Assembly: GCA_028870815.1 (NCBI GenBank)
Contig: JAGWOU010000138.1
Coordinates: 1 to 5,877 of the forward strand
Origin: Rhodospirillales bacterium
Lineage (GTDB): Bacteria; Pseudomonadota; Alphaproteobacteria; Acetobacterales; Acetobacteraceae
Direction of reading: 5' to 3'
Length of the DNA: 5,877 bases
In this document: in pieces, positions 4,396 through 5,877 of the stretch
Layout of the letters: each line of letters starts with the position of its first letter
Numbering within the stretch: the stretch's first letter is position 1
Translations under genes and position numbers: made by a program
Notes under the pieces: generated by a model
What the model was told of the DNA's origin: nothing
Database searches by the model: none
Seen by the model: only the letters and a program-made list of their open reading frames with translations

Positions 4396-5877
4396 GGCGG
4401 AGGAGCGCTTTGACGTACTTGCCGCGCTAGGCGCTCCTCAGGCACATCTGCCTTCGGTGGAAGCACTCTCCGTCTCGGCCGGAAATACGCCTCGCGCTGA
4501 GATTCCGCTTCGAATTCGAGCCAACGCAGCTTGATCAGATCGCCGCGCGAAACAATACCGAGCAACTGGCGCGTTTGAGGATCGATAACCGGGAGCCGTG
4601 GGGCTCGCCGGGTCATCATCCGCACGGCCACAGCCGAAATCGTCTCATCGGGCGTCGCCGTCGCCGTTTCTGCATCAGCGAGGATATCGGCAAGCAGCCG
4701 ATCCCTTGGCATCTCATCGCCGATCCACTCGAGTATGTCAGAGCGTGAAACCAGCCCGGCCAGCCGCTCCTGCGCGTTGATAACAGGATAGGCGCGATGC
4801 CGATGTGCCGGATCAAGAAAGAAGTCGATGGCTTGGCCGGCGGTGAGATCCGCGCGCAATGTCTCGACGGGACTGGCCATGATCTCGCGCACACGCGCCA
4901 GTGACGCCAGATCGACGCTGTATTCCCGGGTGACGTGGTGTCCGCGCCGCGCCAGCTTCTCGGTCAGGATCGAGCGTTTCATCACTAGAACCGTCACGGC
5001 ATAGCTCGACATACAAGCTGTGATAACCGGCAGCAGGACCGTATGATTTCCCGTGAGTTCAACGGCGAATATCGTGGCCGTCAGCGGCGCGCGTATGGTC
5101 CCGCCCATCATCGCTGCCATACCGAGCACGGCCCAAAAGCCTGGCGCGGCAGAAGGCAGCCACGGGGCGAGAACGGCACCAAGCCCGCCGCCAATGATCA
5201 GTAGCGGCGCGAGAACGCCGCCGGAGGTGCCAGACCCTAGCGCCACTGACCAGATAACAGCCTTCACGCTCATGAGCCGGAGGGCGGACAGGGCCGCTAT
5301 ATGGCCGGCGAGCAATAGCGCGATATCCGGATAACCGACACTAAGCGCGCGCGGATCGATCAGCCCACCGACGCCGACCGCGATGCCACCCAAAGCGGGC
5401 CACCACATCCAATGCAGGTTCAGGCGCGCGAACCAGTCCTCTGTGGCATAGACCATTGTCGTGAGCACGGCCGAGCCGATTCCCGCAGCCAGCCCGATTC
5501 CGGCCCACGCGGCGCCGTGCAGCGGATCCACCGCCACACTGCCGGTATAGGGAAAGAGAGGTGCCGGAGCGAGCAGATAGTACCGTTCGATGGCGGCTGT
5601 GATGCAGGCAATGGCCACGGGCAACACGCTGCGCGGCTTGAGCTCGAACAGCAGCAGTTCGATCGCGAGAAGGATCGCGGCGACGGGCGTACCGAAAACG
5701 GCGGTCATGCCGGCACAGGCGCCTGCGACCAGCAGAGTTTTGCGCTCCATATCCGTCAGCGCGAAACATTGCGCGAAGAGCGAGCCGATGGCGCCCCCGG
5801 TCATGATGATCGGCCCTTCCGCCCCGAACGGGCCGCCAGTGCCAATGGAAATGGCGGAGGAAATCGGTTTCAGTATG
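4392..5877 (-). CDS. CLC-type chloride channel/antiporter with tandem CBS domains (N-terminus beyond window)
   Basis: The frame is open to the right edge, so the start is outside. At least 494 residues are visible, and a Met codon at 5804-5802 is internal. Upstream of it reads GTGGPFGAEGPII, the CLC GxEGP motif with the gating glutamate (codon 5819-5817). Counting from that Met, further signatures are AGMTAVFGTPVAAILLAIEL (31-50), GSGTSGGVLAPLLIIGGGLG (190-209) and IRAPLTATIFAVELTGN (237-253). Two CBS domains follow at about 304-361 and 371-428, with paired LVSRSDIL and IVSRGDLI ends. CBS pairs often bind adenine nucleotides. The missing part holds the first helices and the GSGIP chloride motif. 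The protein is an inner-membrane homodimer by family, moving chloride or another anion. The small membrane gene overlaps its stop. Several pore positions differ from ClcA (see findings). Confidence 0.93.
   Translation of the reverse strand, partial: ILKPISSAISIGTGGPFGAEGPIIMTGGAIGSLFAQCFALTDMERKTLLVAGACAGMTAVFGTPVAAILLAIELLLFELKPRSVLPVAIACITAAIERYYLLAPAPLFPYTGSVAVDPLHGAAWAGIGLAAGIGSAVLTTMVYATEDWFARLNLHWMWWPALGGIAVGVGGLIDPRALSVGYPDIALLLAGHIAALSALRLMSVKAVIWSVALGSGTSGGVLAPLLIIGGGLGAVLAPWLPSAAPGFWAVLGMAAMMGGTIRAPLTATIFAVELTGNHTVLLPVITACMSSYAVTVLVMKRSILTEKLARRGHHVTREYSVDLASLARVREIMASPVETLRADLTAGQAIDFFLDPAHRHRAYPVINAQERLAGLVSRSDILEWIGDEMPRDRLLADILADAETATATPDETISAVAVRMMTRRAPRLPVIDPQTRQLLGIVSRGDLIKLRWLEFEAESQREAYFRPRRRVLPPKADVPEERLARQVRQSAPPP

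Noticed and set aside
5341..5769. Minus-strand 142-aa open frame inside the CLC gene
   Set aside because: An Arg-rich shadow frame within strongly supported CLC coding sequence.
1..5877. CRISPR array, tRNA/rRNA genes, complete insertion sequence
   Set aside because: I saw no regularly spaced repeats, no tRNA cloverleaf or rRNA sequence, and no transposase frame or paired terminal inverted repeats with target duplications.

Overview
This is a GC-rich window that looks alphaproteobacterial. It appears to join the accessory part of a plasmid or integrative conjugative element to an ion-transport cargo operon. The small plus-strand proteins belong to families (DUF2493, DUF736, DUF6489) that I know mainly from alphaproteobacterial plasmids and ICEs. 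A hairpin at 2344-2366, with its flanks, resembles a dispersed intergenic repeat I associate with Acetobacteraceae (Komagataeibacter/Gluconacetobacter type). The family-level host guess is therefore Acetobacteraceae, but it rests on memory and has not been searched.

Left part (1-3266, plus strand). A structured leader (about 39-183) precedes a DUF2493/SLOG-fold protein (190-1128). About 780 nt without a convincing gene follow (1129-1906), rich in inverted repeats. The last part of that gap is a second leader (1718-1900), clearly related in sequence and layout to the first, and it precedes a DUF736 protein (1907-2230). A GC-rich terminator-like hairpin and the REP-like hairpin fill the next gap. 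Then come a DUF6489 protein (2504-2752), a doubtful small ORF (2749-2991) and an unrecognised 92-aa protein with a GTG start (2988-3266).

Right part (3480-5877, minus strand, convergent with the left part). Three genes form a tight operon, transcribed right to left: a CLC-type chloride channel/antiporter with two C-terminal CBS domains (its N-terminus lies beyond the window), a 70-aa single-pass membrane protein overlapping the CLC stop by ATGA, and an HPP-family membrane protein starting 4 nt after the small gene. The likely shared theme is anion movement across the inner membrane. The transported ion cannot be settled from sequence, and several CLC pore positions differ from the E. coli ClcA antiporter.

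The most interesting signals are the duplicated structured leader in front of two otherwise unrelated genes, a possible terminator/antiterminator switch within the second copy, and the unusual pore residues of the CLC protein next to an HPP protein that lacks CBS domains. I found no tRNA, rRNA, CRISPR array, complete insertion sequence, integrase or replication gene.
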